Positions 37,917 through 47,776 are shown, counted from the stretch's first letter. The stretch is DNA of 64,000 nucleotides from Pseudomonadota bacterium (GCA_023438245.1 JAEXRD010000148.1:62001-126000); one strand, 5' to 3'. Program-made: numbers and translations. The notes: generated from the letters alone by a model not told the origin.

Positions 37917-38743
37917 AAGGACCGCCTGCCGCTGACGAATCTACCGAGCAACTGCAGGTGGGCCTTCTCCTCGGCCGCCAGCAACCGGAACGCGGCGCCC
38001 AGCTCTTCGTCTTCCGCCTTGGCCGCGCGGCGGGTGTACAGGTCCAGCGCCTGGGCTTCGATGGCCATGGCCAGCTCCAGCGCCTCGCCCAAATCCGAGG
38101 GGTCGCTCATAAGGCCCAGGTACTCGTCAGCGCCCACGCCGCCCTCCAGGGTTCCGGACGGCATGCCGCCGCGCGCCAGGGCTTCGAAGGCCGCGTCGTC
38201 CACGAATCCCCGCTGCTTGCGGGCGCTGTTCAGGATGGCCGTGCGGTGGCGCACCTCGAACCCGGCCAGCCGGGCGAAGACGCCCTGCATCTCCTCGTCG
38301 GAGGCACGCCCGGACAGCGCCTGGTAGAAGGCCTCCAGCGCCAGTTCCATGCCCCAGGCCCGGGCCAAAGCCTCCAGCGGAGTCGCCGCGCCGAGCAGGC
38401 TGTCCAGGCCCAGGTCGCGCGGGCCGGTGGCCTGCGCCCCATTCCAGGCGCTCATGCCGCCCTTCATGCTCAGCACATCGGCAAAACCCGCCCCGGCCAG
38501 CATGTTCGCCCCGGCCAGGCTGCGCCCGCCGGAGAGGCAGTACACCAGCGCGGGCTTGGCCGGGTCCAGCTCGTCCAGGCGGTCGGCAAGCTCCGGCAGG
38601 GGGATGTGCACCGCGCCGGGCAGGTGGCCCTCCTCGTACTCGAAGTCCTGGCGCACATCGAGCAGCGTGCGCGCCCCGATGCGGGTGGACTCCAGGAAGG
38701 AGCGGGCCTCGTCGACGGAGATCTGGCGGACCGGACCGGACAT
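37913..38743 (-). CDS. Rhodanese domain fused to a ferritin-like domain
   Basis: Residues about 1-105 are a rhodanese domain with active-site Cys in ALVYCLSGGRSLAGA and the upstream LLDVRQDFEYEEGHLPGAVH. Residues about 120-276 form a four-helix ferritin-like/rubrerythrin-type domain with paired Glu and His motifs (GMELALEAFYQAL, FARLAGFEVRHRTA, MAIEAQALDLYTR, LAAEEKAHLQLL). Fusion of sulfur transfer to a di-iron fold suggests persulfide or oxidant handling, fitting an anaerobe, but this is inference. It ends by overlapping EamA in a shared CTAG. The DUF523 gene lies 16 bases downstream and starts beyond. Confidence 0.9.
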   Translation of the reverse strand: MSGPVRQISVDEARSFLESTRIGARTLLDVRQDFEYEEGHLPGAVHIPLPELADRLDELDPAKPALVYCLSGGRSLAGANMLAGAGFADVLSMKGGMSAWNGAQATGPRDLGLDSLLGAATPLEALARAWGMELALEAFYQALSGRASDEEMQGVFARLAGFEVRHRTAILNSARKQRGFVDDAAFEALARGGMPSGTLEGGVGADEYLGLMSDPSDLGEALELAMAIEAQALDLYTRRAAKAEDEELGAAFRLLAAEEKAHLQLLGRFVSGRRSF

Positions 38744-38759
38744 GGAAACCTCCCGAAGA

Positions 38760-39707
38760 TCAGGCGTGGTTGCGCAGCTTGAGCTCCGCCGGGTGGGGCC
38801 GCAAATACCACTGCCCGGCCAGATACTCCTGCCCGAATTTCCTCACGTAGTGGTTGAGCAAAGTCACAGGGACTATGAGCGGCAACAGTTCCCGGGCGTA
38901 GCCATCCAGCACTTCCAGCAGCTCGGCCTTCTCGTCCGGGGTCAGCTGCTTCTTGAAGTAGCCCATGACATGGGACAGCGCGTTGACGTTCTTCTTCACC
39001 GTGGCGGCGAGCCTGAGCCCCTCCATGAGCAGGGCCAGGTACTCCCCGGCCAGCTCGTCCAGGGCGCGGCCCTTGGCCTGGGCCACCATGCGACCGAGCG
39101 CCGTGTAGTGCCTGGGGCTGTGGGCCATGACCAGCAGCTTGTGCCGGGTGTGGAAGTCCACCAGCCCGCCCAGGGTGAGACCCTGCGCAGTGAGCTCGCG
39201 CCAGCGGTGCATGACGAACAGGCGCTCGATGAAGTTCTCGCGCAGGCCGGGATCGTTGAGCCTGCCCTCCTCCTCCACGGGAAGCCGGGGCAGGCGGCGC
39301 ATCAGCGCGGCGGCGAACAGGCCCACGCCCTTGAGCTGGGCCATGCCGCCTTCCGGCGGGTACACCTTGACCCGCTCCATGCCGCTCGACGGCGAGCCGG
39401 ACTTGAACACGAAGCCGCACAAAGGCAGCGCGGCCAATTCCTCCACGCGGGCCTCGGCCCAGGCCTGCATGCGCTCCGTGTGGTCCGCGCCTCCCTTGAT
39501 GGTCACCAGCCGGGGCGCGGCGGGGTCGCCCACAAGGCGCATGGCCTCGCGCGGGACCGGCAGGCCGCACTCCACCTCCGGGCACACGGGCGCGTAGTCC
39601 ACGAAGGCCCCCAGCCCGCCGACCAGGAAACGGTCCAGCTTGTGGCCGCCATCGTAGCGCACCTTGTCGCCCAGCAGGCAGCGGCTGATCCCCACGAGCG
39701 GCTTCAT
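38760..39707 (-). CDS. DUF523-DUF1722 (YbgA-like) protein
   Basis: The 315-residue protein joins an N-terminal DUF523 (GISRCLLGDKVRYDGGHK, then PVCPEVECGLPVPREAMRLV, with conserved cysteines) and a C-terminal DUF1722 region (FHTRHKLLVMAHSPRHYTAL, then GYFKKQLTPDEKAELLEVLD). Both families are linked to thiouracil desulfurase/YbgA-like proteins; the exact activity is uncertain. GGAGGGA precedes the ATG. It follows the U32 peptidase gene by eight bases. Confidence 0.88.
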   Translation of the reverse strand: MKPLVGISRCLLGDKVRYDGGHKLDRFLVGGLGAFVDYAPVCPEVECGLPVPREAMRLVGDPAAPRLVTIKGGADHTERMQAWAEARVEELAALPLCGFVFKSGSPSSGMERVKVYPPEGGMAQLKGVGLFAAALMRRLPRLPVEEEGRLNDPGLRENFIERLFVMHRWRELTAQGLTLGGLVDFHTRHKLLVMAHSPRHYTALGRMVAQAKGRALDELAGEYLALLMEGLRLAATVKKNVNALSHVMGYFKKQLTPDEKAELLEVLDGYARELLPLIVPVTLLNHYVRKFGQEYLAGQWYLRPHPAELKLRNHA

Positions 39708-39715
39708 GCTCCCTC

Positions 39716-41722
39716 CTACAGAAGTCCCTGGTCCCAGTTGAACACGCTGGTGCGCGGCGCGCTCTCCAGGAACCGCGGCCAGTTCTCGCGAATGGCGCAG
39801 AAGTAGGCGTAGCCCGCCTTCTCCAGTTCCGCGCGCCTGGCGCTGATGTCCAGCTCCCAGCCGGGGAAGATCCAGTGGTTGCCGCCGAACTTGCGCACCC
39901 AGGCGGCCTCGCCGCGGGGGCTCAGGACCGGCTCCTCCAGGCGCACCTCCTCGGCCAGGATGCGCGTGATGCCCAGCGGCCAGAACCCGCCGGTGACGAT
40001 GCCCAGCGGAATGGGCGAGAGCGCGGGCAGGGAGAGGATCTCCTCGCCGGAGAGCTCCGGGCTGACGAAGGCCGCCTGGAACCCGAGCTCGGCATACTGC
40101 GCCGCCGCCTGGCCGCTGGCCAGGTTGCAGAACGGCCCGGACACCAGGCGCAGGCCCTCGCGCTGCGGGAACAGCCCGGCCTGCCAGGGCGCGTTGCACA
40201 CGAAGGTGCGCGCCCCACGTTCCCTCGCCTCGGCGATGATGCGGGCGTAGCGCTCCTCCTCGCCGGGCCAGATGACCGGCGGCAGCCACCACCAGACCTT
40301 GGGGGCCAGCCCGCGGGGCGTGTCCAGCAGGGCCGAGCGCTCCAGCCACAGGGCCACGTCCGGGGCCTTGGCGGATTTTCCAGCGCCCTTGGGCAGCGAG
40401 CGGAACAGCTGCATGTCCACGGGATTCTGACGCCGCGCCGGGGGAATGGGCCGGGGCGAGAAATCGGACGCCTCCTTTTCCGGGGCCTCCACGATGTTGC
40501 CCAGCTCGCGCTCCATGCCCGCGATGAGCTTCATCAGCTCCGGCTCGCGGCGGTCGATGAGGAACACCGGGGCCTTGCTCGGCGGGCCGAACTTGCCCCC
40601 CGTCTTCTCGTCGGCCCGGATATCGAGCCTGCCGCCCTTGGGCACGCGGCGGCGGATGGGAATGGTCTGGTGCCAGGGGTCGTCCTCGCAGCCCAGGCGG
40701 ATGAGGTCGCCGGGCATGAGCTCGGCGCGGGTGGCCACGTGGCAGCGCCCGCCCGGCTCGCGCCGGATCTGGCCCACGAGCTGGCCCGAGGCGGTCTCCT
40801 GCTCCGGCCGCACCGGCGGATGGGGCCGCTGCGGCAGGAACACCCCGTGGGTGCCGGGCCGCCCCAACGCCTGCTCGATGAGGCTCAGGGCCGACTTGCG
40901 CACGGTGGCGTCGCCGGGCTGGTCGCGCAGCATGCGGTAGGCCGTCACCACATAATAGACGTAGTGCGGGCCCTTCTTGCGGCCCTCGATCTTCCAGGAG
41001 CCGATCTGCGGAATGTCCAGCAGCGGCTTGGTCAGCACGTCCAGCGACAGGTCCTGGCACGAGAACAGCCGCTCGGGCTTGCTTTTGGCCCCGCCTTGCC
41101 TGTACAAGCGGCGGCAGGGCTGGACACACCGCCCGCGCAGGCCGCTCTTGCCGCCGAAAAAGCTGCTCCACCAGCAGCGGCCGGACACGCAGTGGCACAG
41201 CGCGCCGTGGACGAACAGCTCCAGGCCCAGGCCCTCGGGGCAGGCCTCGGCCATGAGCTTGGCCTCGTCCAGGTTCAGCTCGCGCGGGAGCACCACGCGG
41301 CTGGCCCCCAGCTGCTTGGCCACGGCCAGGGCAGCGGGATGGGTGGCGTTGGCCAGGGTGGAGATGTGGATTTCGCCCTCGAATCCGGCCTGCCGGATGA
41401 CGGGGATGAGGCCCAGGTCCTGCACGATGAGCGCATCGGGCCGGACCATGCGGGCCAGGCGCTCGATGAGGCCTCCGGCGGCGCGGGCGTCGCCGGGCTT
41501 GAGCAGCACGTTCATGGTCACGTACACGCGCACGCCCTTGGCGTGGGCGTACTGGGTGAGCGCGGCCAGCTCGCCCAGGCCGAAGTTCTTGGCCTGCATG
41601 CGGGCGGAGAAATGTTTCAGGCCCAGGTAGACGGCGTCGGCCCCGGCGGCAATGGCCGCCAGGAAGCTGGCGCGGTCCCCGGCGGGGGCCATGATCTCTG
41701 GGCGGTGCGGAGCGTTCTGCAC
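39716..41722 (-). CDS. Peptidase U32 family protein
   Basis: The 668-residue protein has the U32 N-terminal TIM-like core (EIMAPAGDRASFLAAIAAGA, DAVYLGLKHFSAR) and the family signature ELFVHGALCHCVSGRCWWSS with FFGGKSGLRGRCVQPCRR. These Cys residues are the Fe-S ligands of the RlhA/TrhP-like subgroup. Relatives act in tRNA/rRNA hydroxylation or ubiquinone synthesis as well as collagen digestion, so function is open. I used a GTG start because AAGGA lies five bases before it and it yields the family's usual start; two upstream starts exist without ribosome sites. It diverges from pyrK. Confidence 0.9.
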   Translation of the reverse strand: MQNAPHRPEIMAPAGDRASFLAAIAAGADAVYLGLKHFSARMQAKNFGLGELAALTQYAHAKGVRVYVTMNVLLKPGDARAAGGLIERLARMVRPDALIVQDLGLIPVIRQAGFEGEIHISTLANATHPAALAVAKQLGASRVVLPRELNLDEAKLMAEACPEGLGLELFVHGALCHCVSGRCWWSSFFGGKSGLRGRCVQPCRRLYRQGGAKSKPERLFSCQDLSLDVLTKPLLDIPQIGSWKIEGRKKGPHYVYYVVTAYRMLRDQPGDATVRKSALSLIEQALGRPGTHGVFLPQRPHPPVRPEQETASGQLVGQIRREPGGRCHVATRAELMPGDLIRLGCEDDPWHQTIPIRRRVPKGGRLDIRADEKTGGKFGPPSKAPVFLIDRREPELMKLIAGMERELGNIVEAPEKEASDFSPRPIPPARRQNPVDMQLFRSLPKGAGKSAKAPDVALWLERSALLDTPRGLAPKVWWWLPPVIWPGEEERYARIIAEARERGARTFVCNAPWQAGLFPQREGLRLVSGPFCNLASGQAAAQYAELGFQAAFVSPELSGEEILSLPALSPIPLGIVTGGFWPLGITRILAEEVRLEEPVLSPRGEAAWVRKFGGNHWIFPGWELDISARRAELEKAGYAYFCAIRENWPRFLESAPRTSVFNWDQGLL

Positions 41723-41808
41723 GGGTGTCCTTGGCTGTATTGAGGTGAATTGGCGCCGTTTCATGAGGGACGGCGGACCATACGACAGGCGCACTTTAAG
41801 GAAGGTAC

Positions 41809-42588
41809 ATGGTGGTCAGAAATTGCCGTGAAGTCAAGGTGCTCTCCCTGCGCTTCCTGGGCGCGTGGGAAGACCCGAGCGACTTTGTGGAGCTTACCCT
41901 GGAAAACCCCGGCTGGCAGGGCTACAAGCCCGGCCAGTTCGCCATGATCCGCCCGCAGGACTGGGGGCTGGAGCTGAACTGGGGACGGCCCTTCTCCATC
42001 AGCCGGGTCGACGAGGACACCCTCACCTTCTTCTTCCAGGTGGTGGGGCGCGGCACAGCCCGCTTGGCCAAGCTGGCCGAGGGCGACACCGTGGCCGTGT
42101 GGGGCCCGCTGGGCAACGGCTTCTCCATGCCGGAGGAGACGCCCACCCTGCTCCTGGCGGGCGGCATGGGCCTGGCCCCCTTCCGCGGCTACATCGAGCG
42201 CCACCCCACGCCGGAGTTCCTGCGCCTGTTCTTCGCCCACCGCCCGTCCATCGATTGCTACCCCTTCATGGACATGGCGGGCAAGGCGCGTGCCGAGTCC
42301 CTGCAGGAGAAGTCGCCCGAGGACCTGCCGCTGATCATCGAGCGCATCAAGGCGCTCATGGACGAGAACCACGGCGGCGTCACGCTGGCCTGCGGGCCCA
42401 CCCCGTTCCTGCGCACCATCCAGCAGCACGCCCTGGCCACGGGCCAGCGGGCCGAGCTCTCGCTGGAGAAGAGCATGGCCTGCGGCGTGGGCGCATGCCT
42501 GGGCTGCGTGTGCAAGGACGGCGACGGCAAACACGTGCAAGTCTGCGCGCGCGGCCCGGTCTTCAAGGCCGACGCCGTGCAGCTCTAA
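41809..42588 (+). CDS. pyrK: Dihydroorotate dehydrogenase B electron-transfer subunit
   Basis: The 259-residue flavoprotein has the FNR-like FAD segment (GRPFSISRVDEDTLTFFFQV), the NAD-binding GPLGNGFSMPEETPTLLLAG, and a C-terminal 2Fe-2S site CGVGACLGCVCK with a final Cys in VQVCARGP. It passes electrons from dihydroorotate oxidation by PyrD to NAD. pyrD follows 12 bases downstream, confirming the pairing. AAGGAAGG precedes the ATG. Confidence 0.95.
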   Translation: MVVRNCREVKVLSLRFLGAWEDPSDFVELTLENPGWQGYKPGQFAMIRPQDWGLELNWGRPFSISRVDEDTLTFFFQVVGRGTARLAKLAEGDTVAVWGPLGNGFSMPEETPTLLLAGGMGLAPFRGYIERHPTPEFLRLFFAHRPSIDCYPFMDMAGKARAESLQEKSPEDLPLIIERIKALMDENHGGVTLACGPTPFLRTIQQHALATGQRAELSLEKSMACGVGACLGCVCKDGDGKHVQVCARGPVFKADAVQL

Positions 42589-42600
42589 GGGAGGCCCGGA

Positions 42601-43521
42601 ATGGATCTGCGCGTGGAATTCGCCGGGCTGGTGCTCAAGAACCCCATCATCACGGCCTCCGGCACCTTCGGCTTCGGCCTGGAATTCATGAATTTCGGCG
42701 ACCTGAAGCGTCTGGGCGGCATCGTGGTCAAGGGCCTGTCGCTCAAGCCCCGCGAGGGCAACCCCATGCCGCGCATCGTGGAGACGCCCTGCGGCATGCT
42801 CAACGCCATCGGCATCCAGAATCCTGGCGTGGAGGTGTTCATCAAGGACAAGCTGCCGCTCCTGCCCTGGCGCGAAACCGCCGTCATCGCCAACCTGTAC
42901 GCCTGCTCGGCGGAGGAGTTCGGCGACCTGGCGGGCGTGCTGGCGGCGGAGGAAGGCGTGGCGGCCCTGGAGGTCAACGTCTCCTGCCCCAACGTGAGCC
43001 AGGGCGGCTCGGCCTTCGGCCAGGACCCGGCGCAGATTTCCAAGGTCACGGAGGCGGTGAAGAAACGCGCCGCGGGCAAGCCGGTCATCGTCAAGCTCTC
43101 GCCCAACGTCACGGACATCGCCGCCTGCGCCCGCGCCGCCGAATCCGGCGGGGCCGACGCGGTGTCGCTCATCAACACGCTGCTGGGCATGGCCGTGGAC
43201 ATCGTGACCCGCAAGCCCAGGCTGGCCAACGTGGTGGGCGGGCTGTCCGGCCCGGCCATCAAGCCCGTGGCCCTGCGCTGCGTGTTCCAGGCCGCGCGCG
43301 CGGTCAAGATCCCCATCATCGGCATCGGCGGCATCGTCAGCGCCGAGGACGCGCTGGAGTTCATCACCGTGGGCGCGCACGCCGTGCAGGTGGGCACTGC
43401 CAATTTCCTCCGGCCGGACCAGAGTTTCCGCATCGTGGACGACCTGCAGCGGGTGATGCTCAAGGCTCGGGCGGCGAGCATGGAGGAGCTGCGCGGGAGC
43501 ATCGTGCTGCCCGGCGCGTAA
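42601..43521 (+). CDS. pyrD: Dihydroorotate dehydrogenase B catalytic subunit
   Basis: The 306-residue TIM-barrel FMN enzyme oxidises dihydroorotate to orotate in pyrimidine synthesis. Motifs are NPIITASGTFGFG, LKPREGNPMPRI, the active-site Cys in VNVSCPNVSQGG, VKLSPNVTDI, and IIGIGGIVSAEDALEFI. Type 1B is indicated by Cys as the base and by PyrK next door. GGAGG precedes the start. Confidence 0.97.
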   Translation: MDLRVEFAGLVLKNPIITASGTFGFGLEFMNFGDLKRLGGIVVKGLSLKPREGNPMPRIVETPCGMLNAIGIQNPGVEVFIKDKLPLLPWRETAVIANLYACSAEEFGDLAGVLAAEEGVAALEVNVSCPNVSQGGSAFGQDPAQISKVTEAVKKRAAGKPVIVKLSPNVTDIAACARAAESGGADAVSLINTLLGMAVDIVTRKPRLANVVGGLSGPAIKPVALRCVFQAARAVKIPIIGIGGIVSAEDALEFITVGAHAVQVGTANFLRPDQSFRIVDDLQRVMLKARAASMEELRGSIVLPGA

Positions 43522-43549
43522 GGATTTTGCGGACCGGTGCATTTTTCGC

Positions 43550-43578
43550 TTGCCACCCGGCCCGATTCAGATTAATTG
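43550..43578 (+). promoter_or_regulatory. Promoter of tRNA-Ser
   Basis: TTGCCA and TAATTG are separated by 17 bases, 12 bases before the tRNA 5' end. Confidence 0.6.
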
Positions 43579-43590
43579 CAACTTCCTCGC

Positions 43591-43682
43591 GGAGAGGTGT
43601 CCGAGACCGGCCTAAGGAGCACGCCTGGAAAGTGTGTGTACCCGAAAGGGTACCGGAGGTTCAAATCCTCTCCTCTCCGCCA
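43591..43682 (+). tRNA. tRNA-Ser (GGA)
   Basis: A 92-nt class II cloverleaf: acceptor GGAGAGG/CCTCTCC, anticodon loop CTGGAAA (anticodon GGA), long variable arm, encoded CCA. Confidence 0.95.
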
Positions 43683-43704
43683 CTTTTCTCTCAGTTTTTA
43701 CATC

Positions 43705-43796
43705 CGGGGAAGCCGGACGGCGGGTTCGCCGTGAACCCCGTCAGGTCCGAAAGGAAGCAGCGGTAGCGGTCCGAGCCCGGGTGTCCGGTTTCCCTA
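43705..43796 (+). ncRNA. ffs: Signal recognition particle RNA (4.5S type)
   Basis: The central domain GTCAGGTCCGAAAGGAAGCA with GCGGTA and the asymmetric loop are hallmarks of bacterial SRP RNA. The ends GGGGAAGCCGGAC and GTCCGGTTTCCC pair to close the rod. It lies 22 bases after tRNA-Ser and runs into a strong terminator, so both may come from one transcript. Confidence 0.93.
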
Positions 43797-43828
43797 AGAA
43801 GGGCGCAGCAATGCGCCCTTCTTTTTTG
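43797..43828 (+). terminator. Terminator after SRP RNA
   Basis: AGAAGGGCGCA pairs with TGCGCCCTTCT around GCAA, followed by a T run. Confidence 0.93.
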
Positions 43829-43874
43829 CCCAAAAGCGGCCGAAGACGTTTACAAATCCTCCCCGAGCTGGTAA

Positions 43875-43903
43875 TTGACAACGACTTTTTTGATTACTCA
43901 TGA
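43875..43903 (+). promoter_or_regulatory. Putative promoter of the FadL-like porin gene
   Basis: TTGACA with a 17-base spacer to TCATGA, in an AT-rich stretch about 50 bases before the start; the -10 is poor. Confidence 0.45.
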
Positions 43904-43951
43904 AAATGCAGCACATTAACATTTGGAATTAATTTCACGAGAGGGAGATTC

Positions 43952-45199
43952 ATGTTCACCAAACGCAGCAAATCCAAATTCACGCCCTACCTCTTCGCCC
44001 TGGCCCTCATCCTTTCGCTGCCCACCAAGTCCTTCGCGGGCGGCTTCGCCCTGTACGAGTATGGCGCCCGCGCCAACGCCATGGGCGGCGCCATGATCGC
44101 CCTGGCCGACGACGCCTCCGCCGTGGCCTATAATCCCGCTGGCATGACCCAGCTCCCCGGCACCCAGACCATGGTCGGCGCCACCGCCATCGTCCCCGTG
44201 GGCCAGGTGAGACACAACAACACCTCCTGGGACACCACCCACACCAACGTCTACCTGCCCCCCCACGCCTACCTCACGCACCAGCTCAACGACCGCGCCT
44301 GGTTCGGCATCGGCCTGTTCTCGCGCTTCGGCGTGGGCACGCAGTACGACAGCGACTGGGGCGGCGCGGGCAACATCTACAAAGCCGACCTCATGACCTT
44401 CTCCCTGGCCCCCAACCTGGCCTACAAGATCACGGACAGCCTCTCCCTCTCCGGCGGCATCGAGCTGCTCTACAGCTCCGCCGACCTGCGCCGGAAGCTG
44501 ACGGGCGGTTTCGGCAACCGCGACATGCGGATGAATGTCTCCGGCCTGGGCGTGGGCGGCCAGCTGGGACTGCACTACATCCTCAACGACGAGTGGTCCG
44601 TCGGGTTCACCTACCACACCACGCAGAAGCACACCGACAAAGGCACGGTCAAGTACGACAGGCCCACCGCCGGTTTGGCGATGGACGGAAGCCTGGCGAT
44701 GAAGCTCGACCTGCCCGCCTCCTACGCCCTTGGCCTGGCCTACAAACCCACCAAGAAGTGGAAGCTTGAGGCCGACCTGATCTTCACCCAGTGGCAGGAC
44801 TACGACAAGCTGACCTACGATTTCGAGTACAGACTTGGCGGCAGCACCGCAGGCACCACCGTCAGCGAGAAGAACTGGCGCAACGTGTGGCGCGTTCAGC
44901 TCGGCGGCGAGCACCAGGTGCTGGACTGGCTGGCCCTGCGCGCAGGCTTCGTGTGGGACCAGGACCCCATCCGCAAGGGCTACGAGGACTACATGCTGCC
45001 CTCCAGCGACCGCAAGATCTACAGCGCGGGCTTCGGCATCCAGGACGGCAAGATGAGCTACGACTTCTCTGTGATGTACCTCATGAACAACCATCGCAGC
45101 ATCAACCTCGTAGACACGGGCCTTGCCGGTGACGGGCCCGGCGAGATCAAGAACAGCCGCGCCTACATGGCGGGCTTCTCCATCGGCTACAAATTCTAG
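43952..45199 (+). CDS. OmpP1/FadL-family outer-membrane transport protein
   Basis: The 415-residue protein has a signal peptide (to about residue 29, TKSFAG) and then the FadL start GGFALYEYGARANAMGGAMI with DDASAVAYNPAGMTQLPG, followed by alternating beta-strand sequence to a C-terminal aromatic residue (FSIGYKF), typical of a 14-strand barrel. FadL channels admit long-chain fatty acids and other hydrophobic compounds. GAGGGAG lies upstream of the ATG. It is monocistronic, with its own promoter candidate and terminator. Confidence 0.94.
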   Translation: MFTKRSKSKFTPYLFALALILSLPTKSFAGGFALYEYGARANAMGGAMIALADDASAVAYNPAGMTQLPGTQTMVGATAIVPVGQVRHNNTSWDTTHTNVYLPPHAYLTHQLNDRAWFGIGLFSRFGVGTQYDSDWGGAGNIYKADLMTFSLAPNLAYKITDSLSLSGGIELLYSSADLRRKLTGGFGNRDMRMNVSGLGVGGQLGLHYILNDEWSVGFTYHTTQKHTDKGTVKYDRPTAGLAMDGSLAMKLDLPASYALGLAYKPTKKWKLEADLIFTQWQDYDKLTYDFEYRLGGSTAGTTVSEKNWRNVWRVQLGGEHQVLDWLALRAGFVWDQDPIRKGYEDYMLPSSDRKIYSAGFGIQDGKMSYDFSVMYLMNNHRSINLVDTGLAGDGPGEIKNSRAYMAGFSIGYKF

Positions 45200-45221
45200 C
45201 CAGCGCCACCGCCTTCAAATC

Positions 45222-45253
45222 AAAGCCCGGTCAGCCATGGCCGGGCTTTTTTA
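45222..45253 (+). terminator. Terminator after the FadL-like gene
   Basis: AAAGCCCGG pairs with CCGGGCTTT around a 10-base loop, followed by T residues. Confidence 0.9.
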
Positions 45254-45595
45254 TTGCCAGCCGAAGCCATTTCTTCCATTTTTGTCAATACAACAGAAAC
45301 CACACCATGCAAATCTCCATTTTTGTAAGCACAGCCCGGGCAAACGCATAGCTGAATCCTGTAACATACTTAAACATAAGCACAATTCAAGTTGGCCCGT
45401 TTCTTGATTACACATGACAAAACAGACGGCGATACGGGGATGGCGTCTGCGCTCCCTCTCCCCGCGAACCCGCCTTGATTGCAGTGTGTTTTTGGGCTAG
45501 ATTCCAAGAGGAATCTGGAGAGGCTAGCGGCACTGGCGCAATTTTCTCACAGAATTGCCAAAACGCCCCAACTTCGAAGACAGGAGACAGCCACC
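45254..45595 (+). other. Upstream region of glutamine synthetase III
   Basis: About 340 bases without a supported gene. It is clearly AT-richer than its surroundings, consistent with a regulatory region, and contains a sigma-54-like element at 45392. I saw no riboswitch fold and no small ORF with a good ribosome site. Confidence 0.6.
45392..45408 (+). promoter_or_regulatory. Sigma-54-like promoter for glutamine synthetase
   Basis: TTGGCCCGTTTCTTGAT matches the -24/-12 pattern with GG at -24 and TTG at -12 but GA instead of GC. It lies about 190 bases before the start codon of a nitrogen gene, a plausible place for NtrC-type control. Confidence 0.4.
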
Positions 45596-47776
45596 ATGAG
45601 CGGAATCCAGGCACGCCTCAACGCCATTTCGGCAATCATCAACTTCAAACCGGCGCACGCCCCCCTCAACTACCACGACACCAAGCCCACCGACATTTTC
45701 GGCTCCAACGTCTTCAGCGACAAGGTCATGAAGGACCGCCTTCCCAAGGACATCTACAAGTCCCTGAAAAAGACCATCGAGCTGGGCGCGAAGCTGGACG
45801 CCTCCATCGCCGACGTGGTGGCCAACGCCATGAAGGACTGGGCCATCGAGAAGGGCGCCACCCACTTCACCCACGTGTTCTACCCGCTCACCGGCATGAC
45901 CGCCGAGAAGCACGACGCCTTCCTGGTGCCCGACGGCAAGGGCGGCGCCGTGGCCGAATTCTCCGGCAAGCTGCTCATCCAGGGCGAGCCCGACGCCTCC
46001 AGCTTCCCCTCCGGCGGCCTGCGCTCCACCTTCGAAGCCCGCGGCTACACCGCCTGGGACGTCACCAGCCCCGCCTACATCCTGGAGAATCCCAACGGCA
46101 CCTTCCTGTGCATCCCCACCGCCTTCGTGTCCTGGTCCGGCGAGGCCCTGGACAAGAAGACCCCGCTGCTGCGCTCCAACCAGGCCCTGAACGTCCAGGC
46201 CAAGCGCGTGCTCAAGCTTTTCGGCGTGGAGACCAAGCTCCCCGTCACCTCCTTCGCCGGTCCCGAGCAGGAATACTTCCTCATCGACCGCAACTTCGTG
46301 TTCTCCCGCCCCGACCTGCTCATCGCCGGCCGCAGCCTCTTCGGCGCCAAGCCCCCCAAGGGCCAGGAGTTCGAGGACCAGTACTTCGGCGTGGTGCCCC
46401 GCCGCGTGCTCTCCTTCATGATGGAAGTGGAGCGCGAGCTGTTCAAGCTGGGCGTGCCGGTGAAGACCCGCCACAACGAAGTGGCCCCCAGCCAGTTCGA
46501 AATCGCCCCCATCTACGAGCTGGGCAACCTGGCCACCGACCACAACCAGATGGTCATGACCACCCTGCGCAGCGTGGCCAAGCGCTACGGCATGATCTGC
46601 CTGCTGCACGAGAAGCCCTTCGCGGGCATCAACGGCTCGGGCAAGCACCTGAACTACTCCATCGGCAACGCCGAGCTGGGCAGCCTGTTCGATCCGGGCG
46701 ACAACCCGCACGACAACGCCCAGTTCCTGGTGTTCTGCGCCGCCGCCATCCGCGCCCTGCACAAGTACGGCGCCATGCTGCGCGCCACCGTGGCCACCGC
46801 CTCCAATGACCACCGCCTGGGCGCCAACGAGGCTCCTCCGGCCATCATGAGCATGTACCTGGGCGCCCAGCTGGCCGACGTGTTCGACCAGATCAAGAAG
46901 GGCAAGCTCAAGGGTTCCCAGTCCAAGGGCGTCATGAACATCGGCGTGGACACCCTGCCCCCGCTGCCCATGGATCCGGGCGACCGCAACCGCACCAGCC
47001 CCTTCGCCTTCACCGGCAACCGCTTCGAGTTCCGCGCCGTGGGTTCCTCCCAGTCCATCGCCGGCTCCCTGGTGGCCCTGAACACCATGATGAGCGATTC
47101 CCTGGACTACATCGCCACGGAACTGGAGAAGGCCACCAAGGGCGACTCCAAGAAGCTCAACGCCGCGGTGCAGACCCTGCTGCAGAAGATCATGAAGGAG
47201 CACGACGCCATCATCTTCAACGGCGACGGCTACTCCGAGGCCTGGCACAAGGAAGCGGCCAAGCGCGGCCTGCCCAACCTGAAGACCACCCCCGAGGCTC
47301 TGCCCGTGCTCACCACCAAGCCGGTGATCGAGCTGTTCACCAAGTACGGCGTCCTCACCGAGGCCGAGCTGCATAGCCGCGAGGAAATCTACCTCGAGAT
47401 GTACGCCAAGACCCTGAAGACCGAGGCCGCGCTGATGATCCGCATGGCCACCACCATCATCTTCCCCGCCGCCATGCGCTACCAGAGCGAACTGGCCGCC
47501 GCCTGCGCCAACCTGAAGACCATCGGGCACGACTACAAGATGGGCACCCTGGAAGACGTGACCGCCAAGCTGCGCGGCATGCAGACCGCCGTGGCCAAGC
47601 TGGAGAAGCTGCTCGACCACGAGGCCAAGAACACCCACGCCGAGGCCAAGCACCTCTGCGACAAGGTGCTCCCGGCCATGGCCGAGCTTCGCGGCTTTGC
47701 CGACGGCCTCGAGTCCGTGGTCGCCGACGACCTGTGGGCCCTGCCCAGCTACCAGGAGATGCTGTTCATCCGCTAG
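45596..47776 (+). CDS. glnN: Glutamine synthetase type III
   Basis: The 726-residue protein has the GSIII length (about 700, versus 470 for GSI). Motifs include [17 protein letters not shown] (metal-binding Glu residues), [36 protein letters not shown], and [18 protein letters not shown]. It makes glutamine from glutamate and ammonia and is not expected to be adenylylated like GSI. CAGGAG precedes the ATG by nine bases. The upstream sigma-54-like promoter suggests nitrogen control. Confidence 0.96.
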   Translation: MSGIQARLNAISAIINFKPAHAPLNYHDTKPTDIFGSNVFSDKVMKDRLPKDIYKSLKKTIELGAKLDASIADVVANAMKDWAIEKGATHFTHVFYPLTGMTAEKHDAFLVPDGKGGAVAEFSGKLLIQGEPDASSFPSGGLRSTFEARGYTAWDVTSPAYILENPNGTFLCIPTAFVSWSGEALDKKTPLLRSNQALNVQAKRVLKLFGVETKLPVTSFAGPEQEYFLIDRNFVFSRPDLLIAGRSLFGAKPPKGQEFEDQYFGVVPRRVLSFMMEVERELFKLGVPVKTRHNEVAPSQFEIAPIYELGNLATDHNQMVMTTLRSVAKRYGMICLLHEKPFAGINGSGKHLNYSIGNAELGSLFDPGDNPHDNAQFLVFCAAAIRALHKYGAMLRATVATASNDHRLGANEAPPAIMSMYLGAQLADVFDQIKKGKLKGSQSKGVMNIGVDTLPPLPMDPGDRNRTSPFAFTGNRFEFRAVGSSQSIAGSLVALNTMMSDSLDYIATELEKATKGDSKKLNAAVQTLLQKIMKEHDAIIFNGDGYSEAWHKEAAKRGLPNLKTTPEALPVLTTKPVIELFTKYGVLTEAELHSREEIYLEMYAKTLKTEAALMIRMATTIIFPAAMRYQSELAAACANLKTIGHDYKMGTLEDVTAKLRGMQTAVAKLEKLLDHEAKNTHAEAKHLCDKVLPAMAELRGFADGLESVVADDLWALPSYQEMLFIR

